Assembly (NCBI GenBank): GCA_020628755.1
Contig: JAHDEQ010000008.1
Coordinates: forward strand, 1 to 20,820
From: Saprospiraceae bacterium
Lineage (GTDB): Bacteria > Bacteroidota > Bacteroidia > Chitinophagales > Saprospiraceae
Reading direction: 5' to 3'
Length of the DNA: 20,820 nt
Shown: one piece after another, positions 1-7,456 of the stretch
Layout of the letters: every line of letters starts with the position of its first letter
How positions within the stretch are numbered: the first letter of the stretch is position 1
Notes under the pieces: model-generated
Databases searched by the model: none
Told to the model about the DNA's origin: nothing
The model's input: the letters and a program-made list of their open reading frames with translations, nothing else
Made by a program: the position numbers and the translations under genes

Positions 1-204
1 ATCGTTAGATTTAACAAGTTTTAACCTTTTAATTGTATTTCTTTAAGTCAAAAGTCATAAAAAATTCGTTCTAAAAACAACTAAGTTTAGGCAAATCATA
101 TAAGTTATTTAGGCTATTTGTATAAAAATCCTAAATAACTATCGTTACTTAAGTTTCCCTTCAAAACTCATCACTTTATTTTTTTATCACTAAAAACTAA
201 AAAA
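1..204. other. Intergenic leader upstream of the OmpA-family gene
   Basis: About 200 bases of very AT-rich sequence with no credible gene. It contains a perfect inverted repeat (listed separately) and an 8-bp palindrome ACTTAAGT at about 147-154. Two imperfect matches to the Bacteroidota -7 element TAnnTTTG are visible (TAAGTTTA near 82 and TAAGTTTC near 150), so a promoter for the downstream gene is plausible but not demonstrated. Confidence 0.5.
103..140. repeat. Perfect 11-bp inverted repeat upstream of the OmpA-family gene
   Basis: AGTTATTTAGG (103-113) and CCTAAATAACT (130-140) are perfect reverse complements separated by 16 bases. It could be the terminator of a gene outside the window, an operator, or a leader hairpin. 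There is no clear T-tract on either side, so its role is unassigned. Confidence 0.6.
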
Positions 205-1416
205 ATGAGATTTCTAGCTTTTTTAATATTCAATATTGTTTCTGGGTCTGTTTTATTGGCGCAAACTACAATCGTTGAAGGTTTTGTTTTTGAAAAAAAT
301 AATAGAGGTTATATCAAAAATGCCAAAGTAGCTGCTTTGGATACTAAAACCGAAGTCATAAAAGGTGAAACTACTACTGACCAAGAAGGCTTTTTTAGTT
401 TTGAGTTAGCTCAAAATGTAGAAGAATATATTATTGTTGCCAATCATCGTGATTTTATGGCCACTGAAGTGACCATAAAACCTAAAGAGAACGGTCAAAA
501 AAACTTTGCCAAAATAGAAATGGAACGCAAACCAGGTTATGTATTTGACGTGACAGTTGCCGAAGATGCTAATCCTAGCAATGGAGAATCTGTTGATGCC
601 ATTGAAGGTGCTTTGATTGAAGTCTATAATAATACTACCAAAACAGAAGAATTGGTTTTGGAAAATCATCCGCACCCAACCTTCAATTTTAACTTTTTGC
701 CTGGTAATCACTACACGATTATGATTCGTAAAAAAGGATATTTGGCAAAACGAGTAGAAGCCTATGTTGATGTAGATGGCTGTATTTTATGCTTTGACGG
801 ATTGGGTGATGTCACACCCAATGTAACCGATGTGATGACCAATAGTAATCAATTGGGGACTTTCCTTTCTAATGTTGAATTAGAAAAAATAGTTATTGAA
901 AAAACCTTCAAAATAGAAAACATCTATTACGATTATGACAAATGGTTTATCCGACCTGACGCAGCTATTGAGTTGGATAAAGTCGTACAATTGCTTAAAG
1001 AAAATCCATCTATTACAGTAGAATTGGGTTCACATACCGACTCACGAGGCAAAGACGCTTATAATATGAGTTTGTCCGATAAGCGTGCGGCAGCGGCCGT
1101 ACAATACATCGTTAATGAAGGTGGCATTGCAGCCAAACGCCTGCAATCGCGTGGTTATGGGGAGTCCGTTTTGGCCAATCGCTGCAGCAATGGAGTCCAA
1201 TGTAGTGAACAAGAGCATCAATTCAATCGCCGTACTGAATTGAAAATTACAGGTATTGACAAAAGCAAAGAGACAATATTTGTACCGCTGAAACGTATTA
1301 TTGAAGAAGATGCTTTGCTCGAAGAAGTGCTAAATTCAGAAGAAATTCGTGTTGTGCCAGGAGACACTATTCCGAAAGAATTACGAAGTCAACTCCATAA
1401 AGATAATGGTATGTAA
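205..1416 (+). CDS. OmpA-family outer-membrane protein with carboxypeptidase-regulatory-like N-terminal domain
   Basis: The 403-residue product starts with a signal peptide (hydrophobic residues 3-19, likely cleavage around A19/Q20). Residues about 21-105 look like a carboxypeptidase-regulatory (CNA-B/SpaA-like) beta domain, with a second beta-rich segment to about 225. Residues about 233-350 form an OmpA C-terminal domain: IYYDYDKWFIRP start, then TDSRG with D279 and R294 spaced 15 apart, as the diaminopimelate-binding Asp and Arg of OmpA are, and NRRTE at 341-345. The family anchors the outer membrane to peptidoglycan. The protein is therefore probably periplasmic or outer-membrane associated with a peptidoglycan-binding C-terminus. 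Two Cys pairs (VDGCILC near 192-195 and NRC...VQC near 332-338) could form disulfides. The gene stands alone and ends at a strong hairpin. The domain call is firm; the N-terminal role is unknown. Confidence 0.9.
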   Translation: MRFLAFLIFNIVSGSVLLAQTTIVEGFVFEKNNRGYIKNAKVAALDTKTEVIKGETTTDQEGFFSFELAQNVEEYIIVANHRDFMATEVTIKPKENGQKNFAKIEMERKPGYVFDVTVAEDANPSNGESVDAIEGALIEVYNNTTKTEELVLENHPHPTFNFNFLPGNHYTIMIRKKGYLAKRVEAYVDVDGCILCFDGLGDVTPNVTDVMTNSNQLGTFLSNVELEKIVIEKTFKIENIYYDYDKWFIRPDAAIELDKVVQLLKENPSITVELGSHTDSRGKDAYNMSLSDKRAAAAVQYIVNEGGIAAKRLQSRGYGESVLANRCSNGVQCSEQEHQFNRRTELKITGIDKSKETIFVPLKRIIEEDALLEEVLNSEEIRVVPGDTIPKELRSQLHKDNGM

Positions 1417-1420
1417 AATT

Positions 1421-1474
1421 CTTTTTCACAGTTTATATGTTTGTAGAATAACAAACATATAAACTGTAGAAAAG
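1421..1474. terminator. Long bidirectional hairpin between convergent genes
   Basis: ACAGTTTATATGTTTGT (1428-1444) and its exact complement (1451-1467) form a 17-bp stem with a 6-base loop. After one mismatch the stem continues with CTTTTT/(G)AAAAG on the outside, giving A- and T-rich flanks in both directions. It sits between the OmpA-family stop (1416) and the CoA-transferase B stop (1482), so it most likely terminates both transcripts. Confidence 0.85.
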
Positions 1475-1481
1475 CAAAGAT

Positions 1482-2135
1482 TTATAGTTTCATTTCAGGA
1501 ATATCTCCATCTACTATCAAACGTCCTTCAGTAGCTTTTTCTATCTCTTCTACAGATACGCCTGGTGCTCGTTCCAGCAACTTAAATCCTTGAGGAGTAA
1601 TATCTAAAACCGCCAAGTTGGTCACTACTTTTTTGACACAGCGCACGCCTGTAAGTGGCAATGTACATTGGCGCAACAACTTAGATTGACCTCGCTTATT
1701 GGTGTGCATCATAGCCACAATAATATTGTCGGCCGAAGCCACCAAATCCATCGCACCTCCCATACCTTTGACCATACGACCTGGAATTTTCCAGTTGGCA
1801 ATGTCGCCATTGTCAGCAACTTCCATCGCACCTAGCACCGTCAAATTGATATGTTGGCCACGAATCATTGCAAAACTCGTTGCCGAATCAAAAATAGCAG
1901 CACCAGCCATAGCTGTTATCGTTTGTTTACCTGCATTAATCATATCCGCATCTTCTTCGCCCTCATAAGGAAAAGGGCCCATACCCAAAATACCATTTTC
2001 AGACTGAAACTCCACGCTAATACCTTGTGGAATATGGTTGGCGATAAGTGTAGGAATACCAATGCCTAAATTGACATACCAACCATCTTGAAGTTCTTGT
2101 GCAATCCGTTTTGCAATACCGTTTTTATCTAACAT
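1482..2135 (-). CDS. scoB: 3-oxoacid CoA-transferase, subunit B
   Basis: This 217-residue protein is the beta subunit of a family I CoA-transferase, which moves CoA from succinyl-CoA (or acetyl-CoA) to a 3-oxoacid such as acetoacetate. Visible motifs are GIGIPTL (24-30) and the active-site loop SENGILGMGP, with E46 as the expected catalytic glutamate that forms the glutamyl-CoA thioester. Length matches the family. It is transcribed after subunit A, with 78 bases between them that are almost filled by an inverted repeat. The symbol follows the succinyl-CoA:3-ketoacid transferase; the acyl substrate cannot be read from sequence, and atoA/atoD-type acetoacetate transferases look similar. Confidence 0.93.
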   Translation of the reverse strand: MLDKNGIAKRIAQELQDGWYVNLGIGIPTLIANHIPQGISVEFQSENGILGMGPFPYEGEEDADMINAGKQTITAMAGAAIFDSATSFAMIRGQHINLTVLGAMEVADNGDIANWKIPGRMVKGMGGAMDLVASADNIIVAMMHTNKRGQSKLLRQCTLPLTGVRCVKKVVTNLAVLDITPQGFKLLERAPGVSVEEIEKATEGRLIVDGDIPEMKL

Positions 2136-2138
2136 ATT

Positions 2139-2212
2139 TTTGTGTTTACGTGTCTAAGTATCTATGTGTTTGTGTTCGCAAGTACTCCAACACATAGACA
2201 CATAAACACAAA
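2139..2212. repeat. Interspersed intergenic palindrome, copy A
   Basis: TTTGTGTTTA (2139-2148) pairs with TAAACACAAA (2203-2212). Further partial pairing inside joins CGTGTCTA/CTATGTGTT with AACACATAGACACAT. The 18-mer TGTGTTTACGTGTCTAAG (2141-2158) recurs exactly at 3599-3616. The repeat fills the gap between the two CoA-transferase genes and stops three bases from the start codon of subunit B, so it would sit in the mRNA just ahead of that start. Confidence 0.8.
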
Positions 2213-2213
2213 T

Positions 2214-2909
2214 TTATCTTTGTCTTACTGTTCGTTGTTCGATACGTTTTTCATAGTTTGTACCCTGAAAGATACGTTGTATAAAAATACCAGGAGTATG
2301 AATATAATTGGGGTCTAATTCGCCAGGTTCGACGAGTTCTTCTACTTCAGCAATGGTAATTTTACCAGCCATTGCCATCAAAGGATTAAAATTTCGAGCT
2401 GTACCTTTATAAATAAGATTGCCCAAACGGTCGCCTTTCCATGCTTTTACGATGGCAAAATCTGCTGTAAGTGCAGACTCCAAAATATGAGGTTTGCCAT
2501 TGAACCAACGGACTTCTTTGCCTTGGGCTACTTCAGTGCCGTAGCCAGCAGGGGTAAAAAACGCAGGCACTCCTGCCCCACCCGCTTGACAGCGTGCCGC
2601 CAAAGAACCTTGAGGTATTAAATCTACCTCTAATTCGCCACTCAGCATTTGGCGTTCAAACTCATCATTTTCACCAACATAGGATGAAATCATTTTTTTG
2701 ATTTGATGTTTTTGGAGGAGTAGTCCCAAACCAAAATCGTCCACACCTGCATTGTTTGAAATGCAGGTTAGGCCAGTTATACCAGCATCTACCAGTGCCG
2801 AGATACAATTTTCGGGTATTCCACACAAACCAAATCCGCCTAGCATCAAAGTCATATTGTCTTCAATTCCTTTAATGGCTTCTTGAGCGTTGGCAACAAC
2901 TTTATTCAT
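2214..2909 (-). CDS. scoA: 3-oxoacid CoA-transferase, subunit A
   Basis: The 231-residue alpha subunit pairs with the downstream beta subunit to form a cytoplasmic CoA-transferase. Family hallmarks are the glycine-rich LGGFGLCGIPENCI (about 23-36), the NNAGVDDFGLG segment, the SGELEVDLIPQGSLAARCQAG block and GVPAFFTPAGYGT. The start at 2909 puts the protein at normal family length with no long N-terminal extension. It is first in a two-gene operon and is divergent from the Nudix gene, with 102 bases between the two starts. The family is certain; the exact 3-oxoacid used is not. Confidence 0.93.
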   Translation of the reverse strand: MNKVVANAQEAIKGIEDNMTLMLGGFGLCGIPENCISALVDAGITGLTCISNNAGVDDFGLGLLLQKHQIKKMISSYVGENDEFERQMLSGELEVDLIPQGSLAARCQAGGAGVPAFFTPAGYGTEVAQGKEVRWFNGKPHILESALTADFAIVKAWKGDRLGNLIYKGTARNFNPLMAMAGKITIAEVEELVEPGELDPNYIHTPGIFIQRIFQGTNYEKRIEQRTVRQR

Positions 2910-2940
2910 AGTAAAATTTTATAATTTATGGAAGGTAAAG

Positions 2941-2973
2941 TTAGCATTTTCAGGAAACTAAACTGTATTTTTG
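2941..2973 (+). promoter_or_regulatory. Candidate Bacteroidota-type promoter of the Nudix gene
   Basis: TATTTTTG at 2966-2973 is an exact match to the Bacteroidota -7 consensus TAnnTTTG. A weak TTAG (2941-2944) lies 21 bases upstream where TTTG is expected. Transcription would begin around 2980, about 30 bases before the ATG at 3012. This fits the shorter Nudix start and not the ATG at 2928. Confidence 0.5.
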
Positions 2974-3011
2974 GGTATGATTTTTTGATAGAGAAACAAA
3001 TCAATATAAGC

Positions 3012-3584
3012 ATGACCACAAAAAAAATTGATACTAAAAAAAATCCTTGGACGACTAAAAGTATCATCGAAGTGTACGATAATCCTTGGATTACGGTTAC
3101 ACACCGAGAGGTGACTAATCCCTCGGGCAATCCTGGTATATATGGTATGGTTCATTTTAAAAATATAGCAATTGGAATTTTGCCTTTAGACCAAGATTAT
3201 AATACATGGCTCGTTGGTCAATACCGCTATACTTTAGAAACCTACTCTTGGGAAATTCCTGAAGGTGGCGGACTTATTGGAGTTGAGCCACTAGAATCAG
3301 CTAAGCGTGAATTGCTAGAAGAAACAGGAATTGTCGCTCAAAAATGGACTAAAATTGTTGATTTACATACCTCCAACTCCGTTACCGACGAAGTTGGTTT
3401 GGCCTACATCGCTCAAGATTTGACTTTTGAACAAGCACAACCTGAAGATACAGAGGAGCTTATCATCAAAAAAGTACCTTTTGTAGAAGTTGTTGAAATG
3501 GTCATAGAAGGTAAAATAACAGATGCTTTAGCTATGACTACTATTTTAAAAGCAAAAATCATGTTGGATAGAGGACTTCTTTAG
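3012..3584 (+). CDS. Nudix hydrolase, ADP-ribose pyrophosphatase-like
   Basis: A 190-residue Nudix protein, expected to hydrolyse a nucleoside diphosphate linked to another group, probably ADP-ribose or a nucleotide sugar. The Nudix box reads GGGLIGVEPLESAKRELLEETG, residues about 85-106: the REL.EE.G core that binds metal is intact, but the box's first Glu position is V, with an E one residue later. The ELPxG-like lead-in WEIPEGGG and a preceding beta-sheet (GQYRYTLETYSWEIPEG) fit the ADP-ribose pyrophosphatase group. I chose the ATG at 3012 over the in-frame ATG at 2928, because the extra 28 residues are unlike the family and would span the candidate promoter. The sirtuin gene follows 77 bases later; both deal with NAD-derived metabolites, so a functional tie is possible. 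Confidence 0.88.
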   Translation: MTTKKIDTKKNPWTTKSIIEVYDNPWITVTHREVTNPSGNPGIYGMVHFKNIAIGILPLDQDYNTWLVGQYRYTLETYSWEIPEGGGLIGVEPLESAKRELLEETGIVAQKWTKIVDLHTSNSVTDEVGLAYIAQDLTFEQAQPEDTEELIIKKVPFVEVVEMVIEGKITDALAMTTILKAKIMLDRGLL

Positions 3585-3595
3585 AGCCGATGTAC

Positions 3596-3657
3596 CTATG
3601 TGTTTACGTGTCTAAGATACATAAACACTAAAACACATAGATACTCAAACACTCATT
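3596..3657. repeat. Interspersed intergenic palindrome, copy B
   Basis: CTATGTGTTT (3596-3605) pairs perfectly with AAACACATAG (3631-3640). A shifted alternative pairs GTGTTTACGT with ACATAAACAC. It shares the exact 18-mer TGTGTTTACGTGTCTAAG with copy A, and the 13-mer ACACATAGATACT on its 3' side also occurs in copy A read on the minus strand. It fills the gap between the Nudix and sirtuin genes and ends a few bases before the sirtuin ATG. Confidence 0.8.
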
Positions 3658-3661
3658 TGTT

Positions 3662-4360
3662 ATGAAAAAAATCGTTGTTTTAACTGGTGCTGGCATGAGT
3701 GCCGAAAGTGGAATCAAAACCTTTAGAGACAATAATGGTCTTTGGGAAAACCATGATGTGATGGATGTCGCCTCACCCCAAGGTTGGGCAAAAGATAGAG
3801 CTTTGGTTTTAGAATTTTACAATCAGCGCCGTCGGCAACTCAAGGAGGTAGAGCCAAATGCAGGGCATTTGGCTTTGGCAGAATTGGATGCCCATCACAA
3901 TGTTACTATCATTACCCAAAATGTAGATGATTTACATGAACGTGCAGGAAGCAAACACATTATACATTTACATGGTGAATTGACCAAGGCTCGAAGTACT
4001 GTTGATGAAAGTTTGGTTTACGATTGGCCCAATGATATAAGCAAAGATGACAAGTGTGAGCGTGGTTCGCAATTGCGACCACACATTGTATGGTTTGGCG
4101 AAATGGTGCCTATGCTAGAAGTTGCCGCAGCTCACGTTGTAGAAGCAGAAATCGTTATTATTATAGGTACTTCTATGCAAGTTTATCCTGCTGCTGGCTT
4201 GGTGGGCTATGCGCCACCATTTGCGCCTGTTTATTACATTGACCCTAGTCCAACGGTAAATTATGAGTTAGGACGAAGTAAAAAATTGACGATTATTGAA
4301 GAACCTGCTTCTGTTGGTGTACCACGCTTAGTAGGACAATTAAAGAATTTAAAGGCTTGA
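3662..4360 (+). CDS. cobB: Sir2-family NAD-dependent protein deacylase (class III-like)
   Basis: This 232-residue sirtuin uses NAD to remove acyl groups from protein lysines. Motifs are GAGMSAESGIKTFRD (9-23, NAD binding), TQNVDDLHERAG (85-96), HLHG with catalytic H104, IVWFGEMVP (142-150) and IIIGTSMQVYPAA (167-178). Y53 and R56 in FYNQR match the Tyr-x-x-Arg pair that binds the acidic acyl group in SIRT5 and E. coli CobB, so desuccinylase/demalonylase activity is predicted. The small zinc-binding module is reduced: only one cysteine (C132) remains in the region between the catalytic His and the FGE motif. As I recall, Bacteroidota homologues are commonly like this. It is co-directional with the Nudix gene upstream and is followed by the O-antigen ligase gene after only 18 bases. 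Confidence 0.92.
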   Translation: MKKIVVLTGAGMSAESGIKTFRDNNGLWENHDVMDVASPQGWAKDRALVLEFYNQRRRQLKEVEPNAGHLALAELDAHHNVTIITQNVDDLHERAGSKHIIHLHGELTKARSTVDESLVYDWPNDISKDDKCERGSQLRPHIVWFGEMVPMLEVAAAHVVEAEIVIIIGTSMQVYPAAGLVGYAPPFAPVYYIDPSPTVNYELGRSKKLTIIEEPASVGVPRLVGQLKNLKA

Positions 4361-4378
4361 ATTTAATCTTCTAATTTC

Positions 4379-6298
4379 ATGACGATACTGCTAAGAGCAT
4401 TAAATGGTAAAAAATTAATTTCCTCCATTTTTTTAGTCTTACTTTTTTTTCAACTGGCATTTATTCCAAGGAATTTTGAATACTCTTGGTCGGGACAAAA
4501 AGCAGGAATCGTTATAATAGCTTTTTTAGCTATTAGTATTTTACTTCTCTTTCAAAAAGAAAAAAGTTGGTCAAAGATTACTTTTTTTGATAGTATTTTT
4601 TTGTTGCTCATAAGTTGGAATTTTCTATCGTTCATATGGGCTACCAATCCATCTATGGTATGGTATCCCTCCTTAGCATGGCTATTTCTATTTGGTGTAT
4701 ATAAAATTTTCTCGATTGCTTCTTTCCAAAACCATCAATTTTGGTATAAAGTTTTATTAAGCATTTTAAGTTTAAATTGCTTTTTACTCGTTTGGTTTAT
4801 TGTACACATTTATTTGAAAAAAGAGAGTTTTGGTTTTAGCTATTATGATTTTGCCTCAATAGGTCGTTTCTTTTATGGAAATGGAAATTTGATAGCCTCA
4901 ACCCTCGTATTGCAAGTCCCTTTATTACTTTTAGTTTATCAGAAATTGAAAATTGCAAAGCAATTTTGGATATTCTTTTGGGCGCTCTTCTTTATTCATG
5001 TTTTTTTTATCATTGCATTAAATAGTCGTGGTGCACTGCTTGCTTTTATTTTTCAAATCGCAGTACTCATTCCTTTTTTTTATAAAAAAAGAAACATAAA
5101 AAAAATACTTATCGGTGCAGTTACTTTGATTCTACTGCTTTTGACATTCACTCTTATACTAAAAAATAAGAGTGATTTTATTCAAAAATACAATCCTCTT
5201 AGCGGTACGCAATCAGAATATGGTGATGATAGACTAAAAATGTGGTCGGCTAGTTGGCAATTAAGTATGGAAAACCCAATACTTGGAGTTGGAAGTGGTA
5301 ATTGGGCGATTGCTTATCAAAAATTTGGACTAGGACAATATTATACACATGTGTATAATAACACCCGATACTTTAATCATCCACACAGCTTTTATTTCCA
5401 TATATTGAGTGAATTAGGATGGATAGGATTTTTACTATTTTCCTTGATTTTTTTAATTATTGCAAAACATTTTTTTAGTCTTTGGAAAAAACAAGATGAT
5501 GCAGCAAATGGAATTCCATTTGCTTTGCTGGTCAGCTTTTTTGTAATCAGCTTTTTTTTTGGAGTCACTTATTCAGTCAATACAAGTTTGGCTACACCTC
5601 AGTTTATCATCTTTGCTATGTTTGGCATACTAAGTCGTTCCGATTCCTTTATACCAAGTTTTCAAAAACTCCATTTTCCAAAAATAATATTAAGTATAGT
5701 TTTTCTAATCGTATTAGTAGGCCATAATTTTTACAAAAAGAAAGAAGTAGGTATCAAGCATTTTCTAAAACTGCAAAAACAAAAAAAATATTCTGAGGCA
5801 GTTAATCAAATTGATAAAATCTATTCTCCCATCTTTTATACTGCTTCTCCTAAAAAAGTACTTCAAAGAGAAAAAGCGAATATTTTATTCCACCAAAAAG
5901 AATATGAAAGCGCTTTAGAAGCTATTGAATTAGCTCTCATAGACCATCCGTATTATCATCATAATTGGTCAACAAAAGGTGCTATACTTATTAAACTTAA
6001 CAAATGGAATGCAGCCAAAACCGCATATGAAAAAGCTCATGCGCTAAAAACTCATTTTTTTGGAAATCATTTGTACCTAGCTCGAATAGCTATACATGAA
6101 AAAAATTATGAGGAAGCTAAAAAATGGCTCTCCTTCTTTGACGAGAAAATTCTTCCCTACATAAAAATATATGAAACCAATGAAGTTTGGCAAAATAACC
6201 CGATTAATAAAAAAAATTACAAGCTACACAAAGACTATGAAAAACAAGTTCTTAAAATAAGGAGTCGAATACCTAAATCTAATTTGCCCGAAGAATAA
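4379..6298 (+). CDS. O-antigen ligase/polymerase (Wzy_C, WaaL-like) with C-terminal TPR-like region
   Basis: A 639-residue polytopic inner-membrane protein. About ten to twelve hydrophobic segments span residues 12-460. The periplasmic loop and following helix carry the Wzy_C signature: ENPILGVGSGNW (about 306-317) and NHPHSFYFHILSELGWIG (333-350), where the conserved His of WaaL/PglL-type enzymes is found. Members polymerise O-units or transfer lipid-linked glycan to lipid A or protein. Residues about 480-600 are soluble and helical, with TPR-like stretches (YESALEAIELALIDHPYY, KWNAAKTAYEKAHALK, NYEEAKKWLSFF), suggesting a protein-binding tail. Start codon ATG at 4379, 18 bases after the sirtuin. 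The SGNH gene follows after 20 bases, so the two probably act on the same glycan. Ligase versus polymerase cannot be told apart here. It contains the 22-bp palindrome at 5339-5360. Confidence 0.85.
   Translation: MTILLRALNGKKLISSIFLVLLFFQLAFIPRNFEYSWSGQKAGIVIIAFLAISILLLFQKEKSWSKITFFDSIFLLLISWNFLSFIWATNPSMVWYPSLAWLFLFGVYKIFSIASFQNHQFWYKVLLSILSLNCFLLVWFIVHIYLKKESFGFSYYDFASIGRFFYGNGNLIASTLVLQVPLLLLVYQKLKIAKQFWIFFWALFFIHVFFIIALNSRGALLAFIFQIAVLIPFFYKKRNIKKILIGAVTLILLLLTFTLILKNKSDFIQKYNPLSGTQSEYGDDRLKMWSASWQLSMENPILGVGSGNWAIAYQKFGLGQYYTHVYNNTRYFNHPHSFYFHILSELGWIGFLLFSLIFLIIAKHFFSLWKKQDDAANGIPFALLVSFFVISFFFGVTYSVNTSLATPQFIIFAMFGILSRSDSFIPSFQKLHFPKIILSIVFLIVLVGHNFYKKKEVGIKHFLKLQKQKKYSEAVNQIDKIYSPIFYTASPKKVLQREKANILFHQKEYESALEAIELALIDHPYYHHNWSTKGAILIKLNKWNAAKTAYEKAHALKTHFFGNHLYLARIAIHEKNYEEAKKWLSFFDEKILPYIKIYETNEVWQNNPINKKNYKLHKDYEKQVLKIRSRIPKSNLPEE
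5339..5360. repeat. Perfect 22-bp palindrome inside the O-antigen ligase gene
   Basis: The sequence is its own reverse complement with no spacer; its core is TATACACATGTGTATA. It encodes the QYYTHVYNN stretch just ahead of the conserved NHPH motif. It has the shape of a dimeric-protein site or cruciform; its function is unknown. Confidence 0.75.
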
Positions 6299-6318
6299 AC
6301 CCCCAAAATCTCAGCTTA

Positions 6319-7437
6319 ATGTTTAAAACCATCGTCATCAATATCTCAATATTTATTGTGTTTCTTTTACTGCTAAATGTAGCTTCTTATTTTATTCTAC
6401 AAATAAATGATTCCAAAAGTATATCGGAACAGAAAATCCTACCCAATTATAAGGGATACGAAGAAACACATAAGGGCATAGTAAGTGACATGAAACAATA
6501 CAAATTGGGCTATAATGCTTTTGATGGATGGAAAGCTAATCCTGTCACAAGTCAATATCTCAATATTGATAGTACGGGAATAAGAAAGACGATACAAAAA
6601 AAACATCCAGACAAAATAGCAGAATGGTGGTTTTTGGGTGGTTCGGTAATGTGGGGTGCTCATAATATAGATGGTACAACTATTCCAAGTATAATTGCAC
6701 AAAAAATAGATAGTTTCCACATGGTCAATTATGCAGAGCAAGGATTTTATTCCCGACAATGTTTGATGCGACTTGCTAATTTGTATTCCAATGGTGGAAA
6801 ACCGAATCTTGTACTAAGCTTAGACGGTATTAATGAAGTCAATCACCTTTGCAGAAAAGATGTTTCAAAATTTGGTCATAGCAAAAGCAAACAAATTGAA
6901 CAATTTGTAAAAATAAATACAAGCACTGGTCTTAAATCTATAGCATATGACCTAAAGAGTTTATTTTATGGGTTGTTTCTTACTCATACTTCTAAAGTAA
7001 TTTTCAAAATACAGATAAAACTTTTTGGTCTAAAAGAGTTTACTCATTTTGATAAATATATCTGCAATACTAATCCTGAACGAGCCAAATATGTTGCTGA
7101 ACAATTAGTCAATAATTGGGAAATGATGCACGCTATAGTCAATCAAAATGGTGGTAAATTTATAGCTCTTTTACAACCAACCCTTCCTACTTCTATTGCT
7201 AAAAAAGATCATATAAAAAATAGAATCGTACCTCAAGTTGAACAAGAAGTTCTTACAGTATATCAACACATACAAGAGATAGTCAAGGAAAAAAACTATA
7301 ATTGGATATATGATTTAACAAAAGTTTTTGATAGTTATAACTCCGACTTTATTTATACCGACATATGTCATGTTTCCTATAATGGAAATGAAATTTTGAG
7401 TAAAGAAATTTTGAAAATTATTGCACAACAGCAATAA
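6319..7437 (+). CDS. Membrane-anchored SGNH/GDSL-like hydrolase or acyltransferase
   Basis: A 372-residue protein with one N-terminal membrane segment (about 5-27), the rest probably periplasmic. The SGNH blocks are present in reduced form: WWFLGGSVMWG with nucleophile candidate S109, the NYAEQGF block (Gly 142), LVLSLDGINEV with N172, and TDICHVS with D348 and H351 as the acid/His pair. The segment STGIRKT before block I matches the N-x-x-GyRG lead-in of surface-polysaccharide SGNH proteins. Such proteins usually add or remove O-acetyl groups on exported glycans. It lies 20 bases after the O-antigen ligase gene and is convergent with the SxtJ gene, with 19 bases between stops. The minus-strand SGNH protein at 9877-11004 is a distant paralogue. 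Confidence 0.78.
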   Translation: MFKTIVINISIFIVFLLLLNVASYFILQINDSKSISEQKILPNYKGYEETHKGIVSDMKQYKLGYNAFDGWKANPVTSQYLNIDSTGIRKTIQKKHPDKIAEWWFLGGSVMWGAHNIDGTTIPSIIAQKIDSFHMVNYAEQGFYSRQCLMRLANLYSNGGKPNLVLSLDGINEVNHLCRKDVSKFGHSKSKQIEQFVKINTSTGLKSIAYDLKSLFYGLFLTHTSKVIFKIQIKLFGLKEFTHFDKYICNTNPERAKYVAEQLVNNWEMMHAIVNQNGGKFIALLQPTLPTSIAKKDHIKNRIVPQVEQEVLTVYQHIQEIVKEKNYNWIYDLTKVFDSYNSDFIYTDICHVSYNGNEILSKEILKIIAQQQ

Positions 7438-7456
7438 TAAATCCTATCTCCATTTT

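Noticed and set aside
2928..3011. N-terminal extension of the Nudix protein from the ATG at 2928
   Set aside because: Extra residues are unlike the family and would span the candidate promoter at 2941-2973.
2906..3155. Two overlapping minus-strand reading frames upstream of the CoA-transferase A gene
   Set aside because: They overlap the Nudix gene, have no recognisable motif and differ in frame; they are shadows.
3596..3657. Possible CRISPR array from repeated ACACATAG/GTGTTTA units
   Set aside because: Units are not regularly spaced, there are no unique spacers and no cas genes; they are dispersed palindromes.
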